A stretch of DNA of 64,000 nt from Hygrophila difformis (lineage: Eukaryota; Streptophyta; Magnoliopsida; Lamiales; Acanthaceae). Of this stretch, positions 10,864 through 21,715 are shown in pieces. The stretch is taken from the NCBI GenBank assembly GCA_030278955.1, contig JAOANR010000004.1, positions 13,008,428 through 13,072,427 on the forward strand. The letters run 5' to 3'. The notes beneath the pieces are model-generated. The model saw only the letters and a list, made by a program, of their open reading frames with translations, ran no database searches and had not been told where the DNA came from. The translations under genes and the position numbers were made by a program. How positions within the stretch are numbered: position 1 is the first letter of the stretch; every line of letters starts with the position of its first letter.

Positions 10864-11196
10864 GATTTTCAACAATGAAATTTTGAGCAAATTGTGGGTG
10901 AATTTTTCATATTATGCTTAATACTTATATTTAAATTAAATTTTATTTTAATTATAATTTTAAATTAAATAAAAATATTATTTTAATAATTATTTTAATT
11001 GATATGTTAGGTTTATACCGGACAAGGCACAGAAGCTAAAGAAGATGATATAATATGATTTCTTTGTTAGTTTTAAAAATAATTAAATTAAATTATCATA
11101 TACTCATCTTTCGAATCTATATAAAATTATTATATATTTTTCATTACTCAAAATATAATTTATTATTAATTTATATAATATAAATATATAAATATG

Positions 11197-11227
11197 CCCG
11201 TCGAATCTCGACGGGTTACTTGCTAGT
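11197..11227 (+). mobile_element. Helitron 3' terminus
   Basis: A 7-bp perfect stem CCCGTCG / CGACGGG (11197-11203 and 11209-11215, loop AATCT) is followed after 7 bases by CTAG at 11223-11226 and a host T. This is the standard Helitron ending. It closes the element whose helicase relics lie upstream. The 330 bases before it are AT-rich without a frame. Confidence 0.82.
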
Positions 11228-12880
11228 ACTACGTAATAGTATTAAAACACTGCTGAATGCCAAAATTTATAATATGCTTAACTTGTGTGGCATAAGCTCC
11301 CATCAACATTTCTTTGGCTTCATTCCTAAAAAAAATTGTATATATACTGTATCTGATATATATATATCTTATCTTATATATATATATACAAAACTAATTC
11401 GCTACAGTTTTTACTCGTTAGGAACAGTGTCGGATCATTACACAATCCGTTTCGTTCCTGCCCGACCCGTTTCATCCTCCAGTACAAAGGTCCCGTTTCT
11501 TCTCTGCCTTCACCTTCGCAGTTCGCACCCTCTTCTCTTCCTCTTCTTTCCTTCCCTGGCTCTCCCTTTGCAGTCCGACAACTTAGGGATTTTTTTAGAC
11601 CCAATCGCATCGGGAGTTGGAAATTAGTCAAGGAATCCGAAATTAGAGAAGGCATTTCTTCTCTCATCGCGAAGGAATGAGAAATTAGAGAAGGGATTTC
11701 TTCTCTCGTCGCGAATGGGACCCGCCGGCGGCAGCTCAATCGCTCCACAATGACGGGCAGAAGCTGCGACGACGGATTGCCTGCTGGAGGAGGTGGCGCG
11801 CCGCTGGTTCTCTCCAAAATCGGCCAACCGACGCCCTTGAGGAACTTTACCGGCTTTGCCTGCCCTAATTAGCGGTTCCGCCGTCGGTGCATACAGTTGT
11901 TCCGCTCCCCCTCCTGTTTGGCTTCGCATATGCCCGATGTCTCCAACCCTTCCCTTCACTAGATTTAGGTCAATCGGGCAAGCTTCTTGCCCCAATTTTG
12001 GCTGAAGCCCTAAACTCCAAAAACCCTTCAGGGTGTTGTGCTCCACGGGTGAGAGTGAGACCTTATGAATTGAGCCTTCCCACGCCACCGGGATTGCGTT
12101 ACCGCTTTTTGTTGCCATCTCCCTTCGCCATCTCCTCCACTGTAAGCCTTTCTGTTGTTTTTGTTAGTTAATCTATTCTCTTTGTCTACTTGTCTTGTTT
12201 GTGTGTTGGATTCTCGGCATTCGTCTGCTGGGGAGGGAGTTTGGTTGGTTTGTGTTGGTTTATCGATTATTTGGGTCTGGTATTGACCTATAGGATATGG
12301 TTGATTCTCGCCCTTCTCCCTTCAGTTAGGTTGCTGCAGTGATTATTTATCAGCACTCAATCTGTTCGACAAAATGCCTCAATACGTAAATCCTTTGTTT
12401 CTGATTATTTGTCCACGCATATAAGGTGTGTCTTCTTTAAAAGATTATCAAATTCTCCATGAGAGGTATGAACACGTTCCTAGCTGACCTCGTGTTCTCT
12501 TTAGTGGGTAAATTTTCTCATATTATCTTCGGATGGATGTAGTTGGAAGAGGATATATCCTTCCACTTGTTTACATTATGTTACTATCCCCCAAACCCAA
12601 ATCCATTCATCCGAGTTCAACAATATTTGGGGTGATATTAATGAAACAATGTCTATTTCCATTTGCATATGGATACCTTCTATGCTCTCCATTCGTAATT
12701 CTTTTCTGTTGACTGAATTATAGGAAGGAAAGATTAGAATTGTTTGAATTGACAAATGCTACAGCTGCTTTGAATTTAACTAGCAAATGACAGTGAATTT
12801 GTAGCATAATTATAGATTGGGTATGGGAAGTCTAGGATTGTTAAAAACACAGCCATCTGAATCAAGAAAGTTGTATCATT
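11228..12880 (+). pseudogene. Probable 5' part of captured gene fragment
   Basis: This stretch is far more GC-rich (about 11410-12160) than its surroundings, with pyrimidine-rich leader-like sequence. It precedes the alpha/beta-hydrolase exon in the same orientation. The frames at 11220-11627, 11887-12171 (plus) and 11374-12118 (minus) do not match a family I recognise. It may hold the 5' untranslated region and first exon of the hydrolase gene. A GT following ACTG near 12141 could be a splice donor. I cannot prove coding. Confidence 0.4.
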
Positions 12881-12949
12881 CTTGTTTTCATGTTCAATAT
12901 ACTGCAACTCGAACATCTGATATCTAATGTTTCGCGTTCCTTTGATTTT

Positions 12950-13935
12950 CTAGAGACACAGCAGGGAGCAAAGCCAGAGCAGAAAACAAGAAAAGTAGCT
13001 GGTATAGAGCAAGAAGAAATAGAAGATCCAGCACTTTTGGCTGATCCTGATAGTTGTTTCTGTGAATTTAATGGGGTGCAACTACACCACAAACTTTGTG
13101 ATGCAGATATACCGCCACAGATGCTTTGCATGAAGGATCCGCTTCTCAATCGTCTAATCCTACAAGAAGGATCAATTTTCCTATGATTCTCTTGCATGGA
13201 TTTGGAGCTTCACTCTTTTCATGGAACCGAGTAATGAAACCTTTAGCTCGGGCCACCAGTTCCAAAGTTCTTGCATTCGATAGACCTGCCTTTGGATTGA
13301 CATCAAGAATAGATGTTATTAATCATTCATCTGTTGGTAAGAACGATTCAAGACACTTGAATTCGTACTCTATAGTTTTCTCTGTGATGGCAACACTTCA
13401 CTTGGTTCATTTATTGGGTGCTGAAAAGGCCATCCTCATGGGGTATGTTCTTGTCTTCTTTTTGTTGTATATATATTCAATTAGCATTTCTGCACATAAA
13501 CAGTGTTACTAGTGAATCCTTATAGTAAATATTATGAGAATCTAAATACTCAATCACTAGGTGATTGCCAGACATTCTGCTGGTGCCTTCGTAGCTGTAG
13601 AGGCGTATTTTCGCTCGCCAGAAAGGGTAGCTGCTCTGATCCTTGTTGCCCCAGCAGTTTTTGCACCATTTGCTTGGCAGAAAAATTTCAAAAGAGATAA
13701 AGCTCGAATTGACAATAAGATGCAAGAGAACAGCTCAGATTCAAATGTCAGTGGGAATCTTTTCTCCAGGCTATGCAATATTTTATCAAAGATCACTACA
13801 TCTACTGCAATGGTTATACTAAATATGGTTAAAGGGATGGTGAATATGATAGGCGAATATGATAAATTCGGTTTACAGGAAAGTTTTTGCTGTGATCCTG
13901 CGCTCCGCAGTTGGCATCACGCTGGTATTGCTTCT
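12950..13935 (+). pseudogene. Alpha/beta-hydrolase gene fragment, truncated and frameshifted
   Basis: It resembles a plant alpha/beta-hydrolase family of unknown substrate. The first recognisable exon (about 12950-13442) encodes EEIEDPALLADPDSCFCEFN, then FPMILLHGFGASLFSWNRVM (oxyanion HGFG motif) and KVLAFDRPAFGLTSR. A GT donor at 13443 and AG acceptor at 13570-13571 join to HSAGAFVAVEAYF, giving the nucleophile elbow GHSAG with serine, then ERVAALILVAPAV. Within this second exon a 9-bp repeat shifts the frame at 13843-13864. The correct frame continues as INSVYRKVFAVILRSAVGIT and ends near 13930. The C-terminal part, with the catalytic acid and histidine, is missing. The following Helitron-like 3' end suggests capture by a transposon. 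Confidence 0.8.
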
Positions 13936-14640
13936 ATCCTTTATCAATTTCTGGCTTTCTTGCAAATTTAGGTGTATGTTTTTCTGGACTTGTTTGTATC
14001 ATCTGCCACAAGCCTTCGAATTAAAAGGATATAAGAACTTAACATTTACCATCTTGCTAATACAAAATTACTTTTTCTTTTGAACGCAGCTCTTTCTTAT
14101 GTAGCACACAGCTCAGGTTTAAAACAACAGGTAGTAATCTGCTGCTAATATTTTTGGGTACTGCTAATTATTATTCTTGTCTGTCACATAGTTGGGCTGC
14201 ATTTGGGTACTGTTGATTATTATTCTGCATAGTGTACTGCAATCTCTTAGTTTAATTATACATTTGATTTCATCGGCTTATTAAATTTCTGAGTGTTTTT
14301 GTATTAAGCATACTTGGGTTTTTGCTTTCCCTTTCTTGACGAGTGCTGAAGCTACGCCAAAATGATAAGATAAATGAGGTGCTATTCACATGATCATCTA
14401 CAACAATGAAACGTCCAATACCATATCAACTTCGTTGCTCGCACTATATTCCATATGTTGAATTATGTTATAGAACTTCTAATGAACATTTTCTTCTGAT
14501 TTCTTTATAGCTTCAATTTCATTGGATGCCATTTTTAGTGTTAGGATGCATTTGATAATTAGCATTCTCAATTTATCATTTTAGATACAATTTTCAAGCA
14601 TATTACTTATCAAACCATGAAAAACTTCAACGTATTTTTT
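13936..14640. other. Non-coding stretch after the hydrolase fragment
   Basis: AT-rich sequence with some intron-like character. A short stretch after an AG at about 14089, ending in CAACAG-GTAGTA near 14130, could be a decayed exon, but I cannot match it to the hydrolase family. Two near-copies of TGGGTACTG(C/T)T(A/G)ATTATTATTCT occur at 14155 and 14205. Confidence 0.35.
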
Positions 14641-14649
14641 TTCTCACCA

Positions 14650-14686
14650 GCGCGCAGCGTAGCGCGCACCCTGCAAGATTCCTAGT
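14650..14686 (+). mobile_element. Second Helitron 3' terminus
   Basis: Stem GCGCGC (14650-14655) / GCGCGC (14662-14667) with loop AGCGTA, then 14 bases later CTAG at 14682-14685 followed by T. This fits a Helitron end reading on the plus strand. The 5' terminus is not certain. The sequence right after the previous Helitron end (11228, with ATAGTATTAAAACAC) looks like a Helitron start, so an element of about 3.46 kb carrying the hydrolase fragment is likely. Confidence 0.65.
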
Positions 14687-15171
14687 ATATATATATACTA
14701 GTATATATATATATATATTTATGTAATGTTTCTTAACTTAGTTTTCGGTCCTCCCATAAATTGAGAAGTTGGGTTCTCCGTGATGTGGTGATGTTAAATG
14801 TGAAGGGGTGTCCATTTCATAATGTTTTGAGGGAATCTTTCTATAAAAATTAGATTACGTAACCATAATTATAAATTGACAAAAGTAATTGTGATTAGAA
14901 ATTTCAAAATTAAAACTTTTTCCATTATTTACCGCAAATAATATCCTAAAAATTAACATATGTTCCATTATTTTAAATGTATACATCTATATCCTGCTGC
15001 TATCACAAATTTTTAAAAGTAAATATAATATTCCATGATTAGATACTAATTTCAATCAATCAATCCAAAAGTATAATGAACATTAAATAAATAATTATGT
15101 ATTAGTATTTTTGGAATGAATGTATCTCTGATTTCGGAAACAATATACAGTACATTAAAAAAATATAATTA
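14687..15171. other. AT-rich intergenic DNA
   Basis: It begins with a TA-rich microsatellite (14687-14720). I see nothing else in it. Confidence 0.5.
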
Positions 15172-15437
15172 TACTTCCTCTGTTTTTTTTATAAGTGCTA
15201 CGGACCACCCAGCACGTTGTCCAATGCACATTTTAAACCATTAATAACTCAAGTTCGGTACAAGTAAAAATTCTAAAAGTTCGATATTAAAAAACTACAC
15301 GACGAGACGAATCTAACAAGATCTCATTTACCTATATTTTAACTTGTATAACTATGATAAAACTTTAAGTCAAATTGTTTGTGTGAATAGCTAGTGTCAT
15401 TTTTCAACATGTTGCATTTATTCAAAAATGGAGGAAT
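15172..15437. mobile_element. Stowaway MITE
   Basis: The left end CTTCCTCTGTTTTTTTTATAA starts at 15174 after TA. The right end near 15437 reads AAAATGGAGGAATG. Internally it is an inverted relative of 16410-16669: both carry AAGTTCGGTAC / GTACCGAACTT and AACTTTAAGTCAAA / TTTGACTTAAAGTT. Confidence 0.75.
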
Positions 15438-15536
15438 GACATAACTAAATTGCAAAAACAATACCATAAAAATATATCACAAAACCGTGCCACGACATCA
15501 CATCCAAGGGATGATGAACCTGAACCCAAACCAAAC

Positions 15537-16820
15537 TAGGGGTGATTAACGAGTAGTGCTACTCGAACTCGACTCGGCACTTGACTCGGAAAAAGTTCGA
15601 CTCGTACTCGAAAAATTCGAGTCGAGTCGAGTATCGAGTATTTTAATCGAGTATCGAGCTCAAGTTCGAGTAGAAAAATATGATACTCGTCGAGTATCGA
15701 GTACTCGTCGAGTAGTCGAGTCGAGTACTCGTTTATTAATTAATTTTACTATATTTTATTTTCTATTTAAAAATTCCCACCATTCTCACAAGCCCATTAC
15801 CTATTTTCACAAGCCCATATCAATAATTATAATCAAAATATTCTAAGCCCATTACCTATTCTCACAAGTCCATATCAATATTTTTGTTTTCTCTATCCAT
15901 TTATGGATTCATCAATTTTTTTTATATGCTTTCAAACAAAAATCAATTTCCTCATATACCACCCTATCATCCCAGCGAGTTTTTTTTATTGGCATTTGAG
16001 ATTCCATATCAGTAATTATAATTGGAATATTCTAAGTAATTGATGGAACACATTATTTTACTCACAAATTTAGATTGATATATTTTTTTATTTAGTGTAT
16101 TATGTTTCTATTGCCATGGGTTTTTTAATATGCCTTTTTTCGCAATCCAATTTTTTAAACCAATTAAAATCATACTCATAACAAATGATTGATGTCTTTT
16201 TGGCTACTGTGTAAAAAAAATGTTCGGAATAAACAAAAAAATTGTGCTTGTGTGTAAAGTGTATGTTTTAAATTAGGAATAAATAATTGTAATTTTTTTA
16301 AATGAATCTGGTCTTTTGATTGTCTTCCATTGATAATGAATAAAATTAATCAATCAAACCCAAAATAAAATTAAAAAAAAAAGGTCAAACAACTCAAAAA
16401 CTCATAATACTTCCTTCGTTGTTGAATAAATGTAACATGTTGAAATATGACACAGTTCACAAAAACACTTTGACTTAAAGTTTTATCATAGTTATACAAG
16501 TTAAAATAAAGCTAAGTGAGATATTGTTATATTCATCTCGTCGTGCAGTTTTTTAATATCGAACTTTTAGAATTTTTATTTGTACCGAACTTGAGTTATT
16601 AATGATTTAAAATGTGCATTAGACTGTGTGCTGGGTGGGTCCGTAGCACTTATAAAAAAACAGAGGAAGTATAAGGGGCCTAATCCAGAAAAAAAAAAAA
16701 AAACCAAGCTACTCGAGCTCGAGAATCACTACTCGACTCGAGCTCGAGTAGTGATATTTTCCGTCAAGTCAAGCTCAAGTAATTAACTACTCGGGCTCGA
16801 CTCGACTCGATATCACCCCA
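15537..16820. mobile_element. hAT-type non-autonomous element, ACTCG-rich ends
   Basis: It starts TAGGGGTGAT and ends ATCACCCCA, flanked by the 8-bp duplication AACCAAAC (15529-15536 and 16821-16828). Both subterminal regions are packed with ACTCG / CGAGT motifs (15550-15730 and 16705-16815). The centre is AT-rich, encodes no transposase and holds a younger Stowaway at 16410-16669. hAT elements make 8-bp duplications and need a transposase from elsewhere. Confidence 0.82.
16408..16671. mobile_element. Stowaway MITE inside the hAT-type element
   Basis: 260 bp (16410-16669) between TA dinucleotides at 16408-16409 and 16670-16671. Ends are CTTCCTTCGTTG and AACAGAGGAAG. It is the same family as 15174-15437 in opposite orientation. 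Confidence 0.82.
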
Positions 16821-16830
16821 AACCAAACTA

Positions 16831-17690
16831 CTTTCCAACATACACTCCCACCTCCTTCACGCGCCCTAATTTTCAACTCTGATTTTCTTCAATACTCAAA
16901 CCTTACACCTATAAACCTATAAACCTATGTTTGGATAAATTTTTTCTAAAATGTTTTAAACTTTGTTTCCAGAAGACAAACTTCTTTTAACAGTAATTTT
17001 CAGTTTATCAAAACTAGTGCGAGAAAACAAACTTATTGCATATGTATGTGACTAGCGGTTTTAAAGACAATTTCATCTAAAAAATGGGTTTTTGTATTTT
17101 AAGCGGAAGTCAAAAGCAGTCGACAAAGTTAAAACCTAGGGGAAAGGTAAGAAAATATGCATTGTATATGTTTATCGAATTCTTTTTTATCATTTCTGGC
17201 CCTGGTTTTTCGAACACAAGGGTTCTTCCTGGCCATGTGAATCGTTTAAAAAAAAAAAAAAAAAGATGTTCGAACACAATAGGCGAACATACTTAACATG
17301 CACGTCCATGTTGTTCGAACACATTCCAAATGTTCGTCCAAGGAGGTGAACATACACTTTCCATTTGAAACCATTGGTTGAACGTCACTTTATTTTTCAA
17401 CCGCTCTTTCATTGAAAATATGTTCTAATGTTGTTATATTTTCCATACGATAAAAAATATAGCATTGCATGCGTACGTTGGGAATGAGCTGAGCTTTGAT
17501 GTAAGAAGCATAGATTACACTGATGTATTTGTGATGGATACATGGTTTGAAAAAAGGGAGGAATTGTGTCTAATTGTTCATAATATAATGGATGATGAAT
17601 TAATGAAAATACAATTATAAAATTATAGAGATATTAAGCAACTTATATTAAAATGCTAATAGCAAACAAAGAATTCAACAAAACACATAA
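16831..17690. other. Intergenic DNA
   Basis: No gene seen. A poly(A) run at about 17250-17265 is followed by several GTTCGAACAC-like words (17215-17340), which look like a decayed repeat. The short frame at 17084-17296 has no recognisable content. Confidence 0.5.
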
Positions 17691-17905
17691 CAATTTTTTT
17701 TTTGTACAGCTGAGAATCAACTATAAGTGTTTGATTCGTTGAGTCAACTAATATGGTTTGTTGAGACAGCTGAGAATTCAACAAAACATTAAAGTAGTTT
17801 CGTAACCCTCTTAGTCGTAGTTGTCGTTGCAGGGATCAAACTCTAGACCTAGTATAAGTCTAGGTTAATCATCACTGGACTAACCCATTATTGGTAATAA
17901 TATAC
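17690..17905 (-). mobile_element. tRNA-derived SINE-like element
   Basis: Read on the minus strand, GGGTTAGTCCAGTGATGATT (17890 region) resembles an A box and GAGTTTGATCCC (about 17830-17845) a B box. The sequence ends on the left in a T-run at 17694-17704, which is poly(A) on the minus strand. I could not define a clean target duplication. Confidence 0.5.
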
Positions 17906-18043
17906 TATTATGTTAATAGTAAACAAAAGCAATTTATTATATTAATCATACAATAAATTGGATTTTTCAGCTCAAATCCAATATCTTTTATATGAAATTC
18001 GTACCAAATAAAAAATACAAACTAAAAGAAGGGGTACCAAAGA

Positions 18044-20119
18044 CTAATAGTAATCTACATTCCCATTACAATGATCAAGATTGATTGATGAAAGAAAGTC
18101 CTTAGGGCCAAGAGGCTTAGGGACATATGGTGGTTTAGTGCACCTCAAGAGTGCCCAATTTACCCCTTCAAAGAATGCATGATGCTTTATTGCTGTTGCT
18201 CCCATTGTGGAACCCATTCTCTTCATGGGATCCTTGTTCAATAATTGGCATATCAAATCCTTTGCAACTGCCCCAACTTCTGGTTCCTTAGGGAATTCAA
18301 GCCCTCTTGCAACAATGTTTGCCAATGTGAAATCATTGTCCTTCCCTCTAAAGGGTGTCACACCATAAAAGAGCTCATATATAAAGACCCCAAGCGTCCA
18401 CCAATCGACCGCGTTGCCATGCCCGTCTCCCGACACAATCTCCGGGGCCAAGTACTCATGGGTCCCAACAAATGACATCGACCGAGCATCTATGGGCTCC
18501 GCCACTATCTTCGGGGTCCCATTGTATCCCATTCCCTTCTTCTTTCGCATTTCTTGTCCGGGGCGGATACGTGAGATTCGTGTTGGGACAATGCATCTCG
18601 GTAAAATACACGATGAGATTGAGAATCGTGTCGAGTCTGTCTTGGAACTGTTATTGTCCGAGTGACATGAGGTTTGTCCAGATTTTTCATATATCAGGTG
18701 CGGTTTCTGTGTTGAATTATTGCACTTCAGGGAGAGATCGAAGTCGGTCAACATTATGTGACCGTCGGATCTTACAAGAACGTTTTCGGGCTTTAGATCA
18801 CGGTAGATTATACCCAACATGTGCAGGTATTCAAGAGCAGCTACCACTTCAGATGCATAGAACCTGTTGGTTACATCACAATCATAAAGAGAGGAATATA
18901 ATCTAATCAATGATGGATTCAATTATGCACATCATGGGTTGTCTTTTTTGAACAAACCTATTAATGATTTAATAGATATGAAACAAACTTGCCTGCACTA
19001 CTTTGACAAAGTCCCCCATTTACATGGGCCACAATGCTGAAAATGACTTGGTAGAAATGAACAAATTTTGAACTATTTTCATCTTTTGAGTATGTGACTT
19101 ATAATAATCAAGGGTAATTCCGCACAGTTTTTTTCTTTGCAAAAGATATTATGGAAGTAATTGCCATTATTTATTTATTATTTTTATACATACGAAAGGT
19201 ATGAAGTCATAATTGAATAAAGAGTGTGGTCTTAAAACTCATCTCATTATAGTCGAAAATGTGTATTTCAACAATAAAAATGTGTAAATCAAGTATACGA
19301 AAGGTATGAAGTCATAATTGAATAAAGAGTGTGGTCTTAAAACTCATCTCATTATAGTCGAAAATGTGTATTTCAACAATAAAAATGTGTAAATTCAATA
19401 ACAGTCCATATATAACCAAACATAACCAAACATATTGAATATTTAGATGTTATTAATTAATTCGTATGTTCTTGCTATGAATTTAAACTTTCCACAACAC
19501 TGTTAGAAAATTAAATAAGGGCAACAATTCATGAATTTTGACATTCAAATTTAATACTAGCTAGTAGAAGTTTTGAGTAGCCGAGTAGTTCAATTCACAT
19601 GCATAATTGTTGAATTGGGAGAATGTGTAACTAGTGACATTATAAAACAACTCACCGGACAACATCTTCTCGGAACTTCTTCTCCGGTTGGCATTGCCGG
19701 AGTATGTGAAGATCCCCGCCAGGGCAAAACTCGGTGAGCAAACAAGACCACCTAGGACAATCCAATGTATTGAAAAGAGAGGGCAAAAAAGGGTGATCCA
19801 ACATTTCGAGTATTTCCTTCTCTATCCCCGCCCTACCTTCCTTGTTCCGGTAAGCCAACTCCTCTTTATCCATCACCTTGGCTGCAAAGAAGCATCCGGG
19901 CGAGTTCTTGAGCTCCACAAGGTACACGGTCCCTATATCACCGCTCCCGAGCCTCTTTAGGAGATTGAAGTCATCAAGGACAAGTTGCATGCCCTTCACA
20001 CAAGGGATCACATATTTACTGGTCATCGGGGTATCAGAGTCTAAGGTTGAAGTTAGCTCGAGTTCGTTGTTGCTAGATGCTGGCATGCTAAGACTACCAT
20101 TGAGCTTGGATGTTTCCAT
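18044..20119 (-). CDS. AGC1-12: AGC-VIII protein kinase, AGC1-12-like
   Basis: A serine/threonine kinase of the plant AGC VIII group, the group of PINOID and D6PK. I place it nearest Arabidopsis AGC1-12. The coding sequence is 19656-20119 joined to 18044-18863 (427 residues). The GT donor is at 19655-19654 and the AG acceptor at 18865-18864, so Arg155 is split by the 792-bp intron. Glycine loop GSGDIG at 58-63, lysine 81, helix-C Glu100, YRDLKPEN with Asp177, and DFD at 195-197 in place of DFG, the AGC VIII hallmark. An insertion of about 80 residues with a basic RKKKG stretch precedes the activation segment [14 protein letters not shown]. The protein ends in VDYY. All key residues are present, so it should be active. 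Members act in auxin-related growth and phototropic bending; the exact role here is inference. A minus-strand AATAAA lies about 105 bases past the stop. Confidence 0.93.
19191..19395. repeat. 105-bp tandem duplication in the kinase intron
   Basis: Two copies start at 19191 and 19296 with TACGAAAGGTATGAAGTCAT and are practically identical. It is a recent duplication inside the intron and leaves the splice sites untouched. Confidence 0.88.
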
Positions 20120-20364
20120 TTATGTCACAAGGAAGAAGTACTATTAGTGAAAATGTTATGGTAGAGAGAGTGGTGGAAAAAAGAAGATAAGAAGGGGAGT
20201 AATCAAGAATCCATTGGAGACGTGTTAGGGAATGTTTGGGGCCGGCAATATTGAGGCTTGGTCATTGTGCCGGCTACATCAATTTTCTCATATTGCCCCA
20301 AACATACCATTATAATATTTCCATACTCATTTAATTAGTAGTTGGAATAGACCATATACATATA

Positions 20365-20403
<39 letters not shown>

Positions 20404-20900
20404 GCACACTACCCATCTTATGACATGAGGGATTAATTTTCTATCCTAAAAAATTGAGGATATTCCATCAACTACATGTATTCACAATTAGTAAAATTGT
20501 GGATTCGGCCGCGAAAATTATGTTAGTTAATGAATTTCAGTCGCAAATTCGGTCCCTATTCTCTTTAGTGACCGATTTTACCAAAAATTTTCGGTTATTA
20601 GAACAGAAAATTCTTATAGTGATTATATATACAGGGCTCAATACTCTTGAAATTTAATTACAAATAGACTTGGGTAAATGTATTAAAATAGCCTGTACTT
20701 AGCTTGAAGAAATAGTTATGTAATTTCTCAATGCACTATCTTAATAATACATTCTCAAAGCATGCCATTCAAAATTACAAGGGTTTTTTTTGAACTAATG
20801 GGCTAAATATTATAAAATGTAATGGACTAAATAAACAATGATGGATACATAAAAGAATGTTTGGGTTGGTTATTAGGCGCTGATTTTGAACTTAACTATA
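20120..20900. promoter_or_regulatory. Upstream region of the kinase gene
   Basis: The minus-strand kinase starts at 20119, so this holds its leader and promoter. A TA dinucleotide microsatellite (about 20368-20400) lies about 250 bases upstream of the start codon. I cannot assign a TATA box or specific binding sites. The remainder to 20900 shows no gene. Confidence 0.4.
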
Positions 20901-21103
20901 TACTTCATCCGTCACATTTGAGATGTCACATTTCTTTTGGGCACGGTATTTTGGGTAGAATAAGTTATTGTGTTAAATTGGAGTAAATAGTTGATGTGAT
21001 GTTTGTTTGAAGGAGTAATAATTATCTAAATAAGAAAATGTGACAATTGAAGTGGGACGGACGAAAATAAAAAATGAGACATCACAATGGGACGGAGTGA
21101 GTA
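20901..21103. mobile_element. Stowaway MITE
   Basis: 199 bp (20903-21101) between TA dinucleotides. The left end CTTCATCCGTCACATTTGAG and right end CAATGGGACGGAGTGAG form imperfect inverted repeats. Confidence 0.82.
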
Positions 21104-21440
21104 TTAATGTTAGAGTATGAATGTTGGCAATACTTTATTATTTAACTTACAATGCACCTGCATTGAATTAATTAAGATATCGCAATTCGCAGCCTTAGAG
21201 TTTATTATGCATGTGGGTCAAAAATGGGACAACATGGCATTTCAAACAATCTAAAAAGAAGATTCCATTTTGTGTTTAAAGAACAAGTAACTTGTTTTGT
21301 TTCCAAGATTATGTTGGTGGTTTGCACTTTGCAGCACCTTAATTCATGACAAGAGCATGGTGGAGTTAGAATATAAAGGGTGAAGATATCTAAAAATTTT
21401 GGGGGCTCATTATCTAAAAATTTATTTTATTTTTATAGTT

Positions 21441-21553
21441 TTTTTTTTTAGGAAATGTAAATCTTTATTCCGAAGAATCACACATTGGAGTACACCAGGG
21501 CTACAATTCAACTGGAAGATCGCCCTTCAAAATAGTTAATCCTTTTTATAGTT
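21441..21553 (-). mobile_element. Short retroposed 3' fragment
   Basis: A T-run at 21441-21450, followed on the minus strand reading by an AATAAAGATTTACATTTCC end, is flanked by copies of TTTTTATAGTT (about 21430-21440 and 21543-21553). It looks like the last 90 or so bases of a LINE or transcript, inserted in minus orientation. Confidence 0.45.
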
Positions 21554-21715
21554 AATCCTTTCTAGGGTTTATTAGAGATAGTAACCCTTTTTATTTTCTT
21601 CATATTTTAAAATTACTCCTACCAAATATCTTATAGTTTGCACCCTCCCATAGTTTTGACTATTTGGTAACCAATATAGCAAGTATATGGTAACCAATAT
21701 ACCAAGTATGTAGTA

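Noticed and set aside
11374..12118. Two overlapping minus-strand frames of 147 and 164 codons
   Set aside because: They oppose the hydrolase fragment in a GC-richer stretch that tends to stay open by chance. I recognise no domain in them.
18245..18906. Plus-strand frames of 76-144 codons
   Set aside because: They are shadows of the kinase exon on the other strand.
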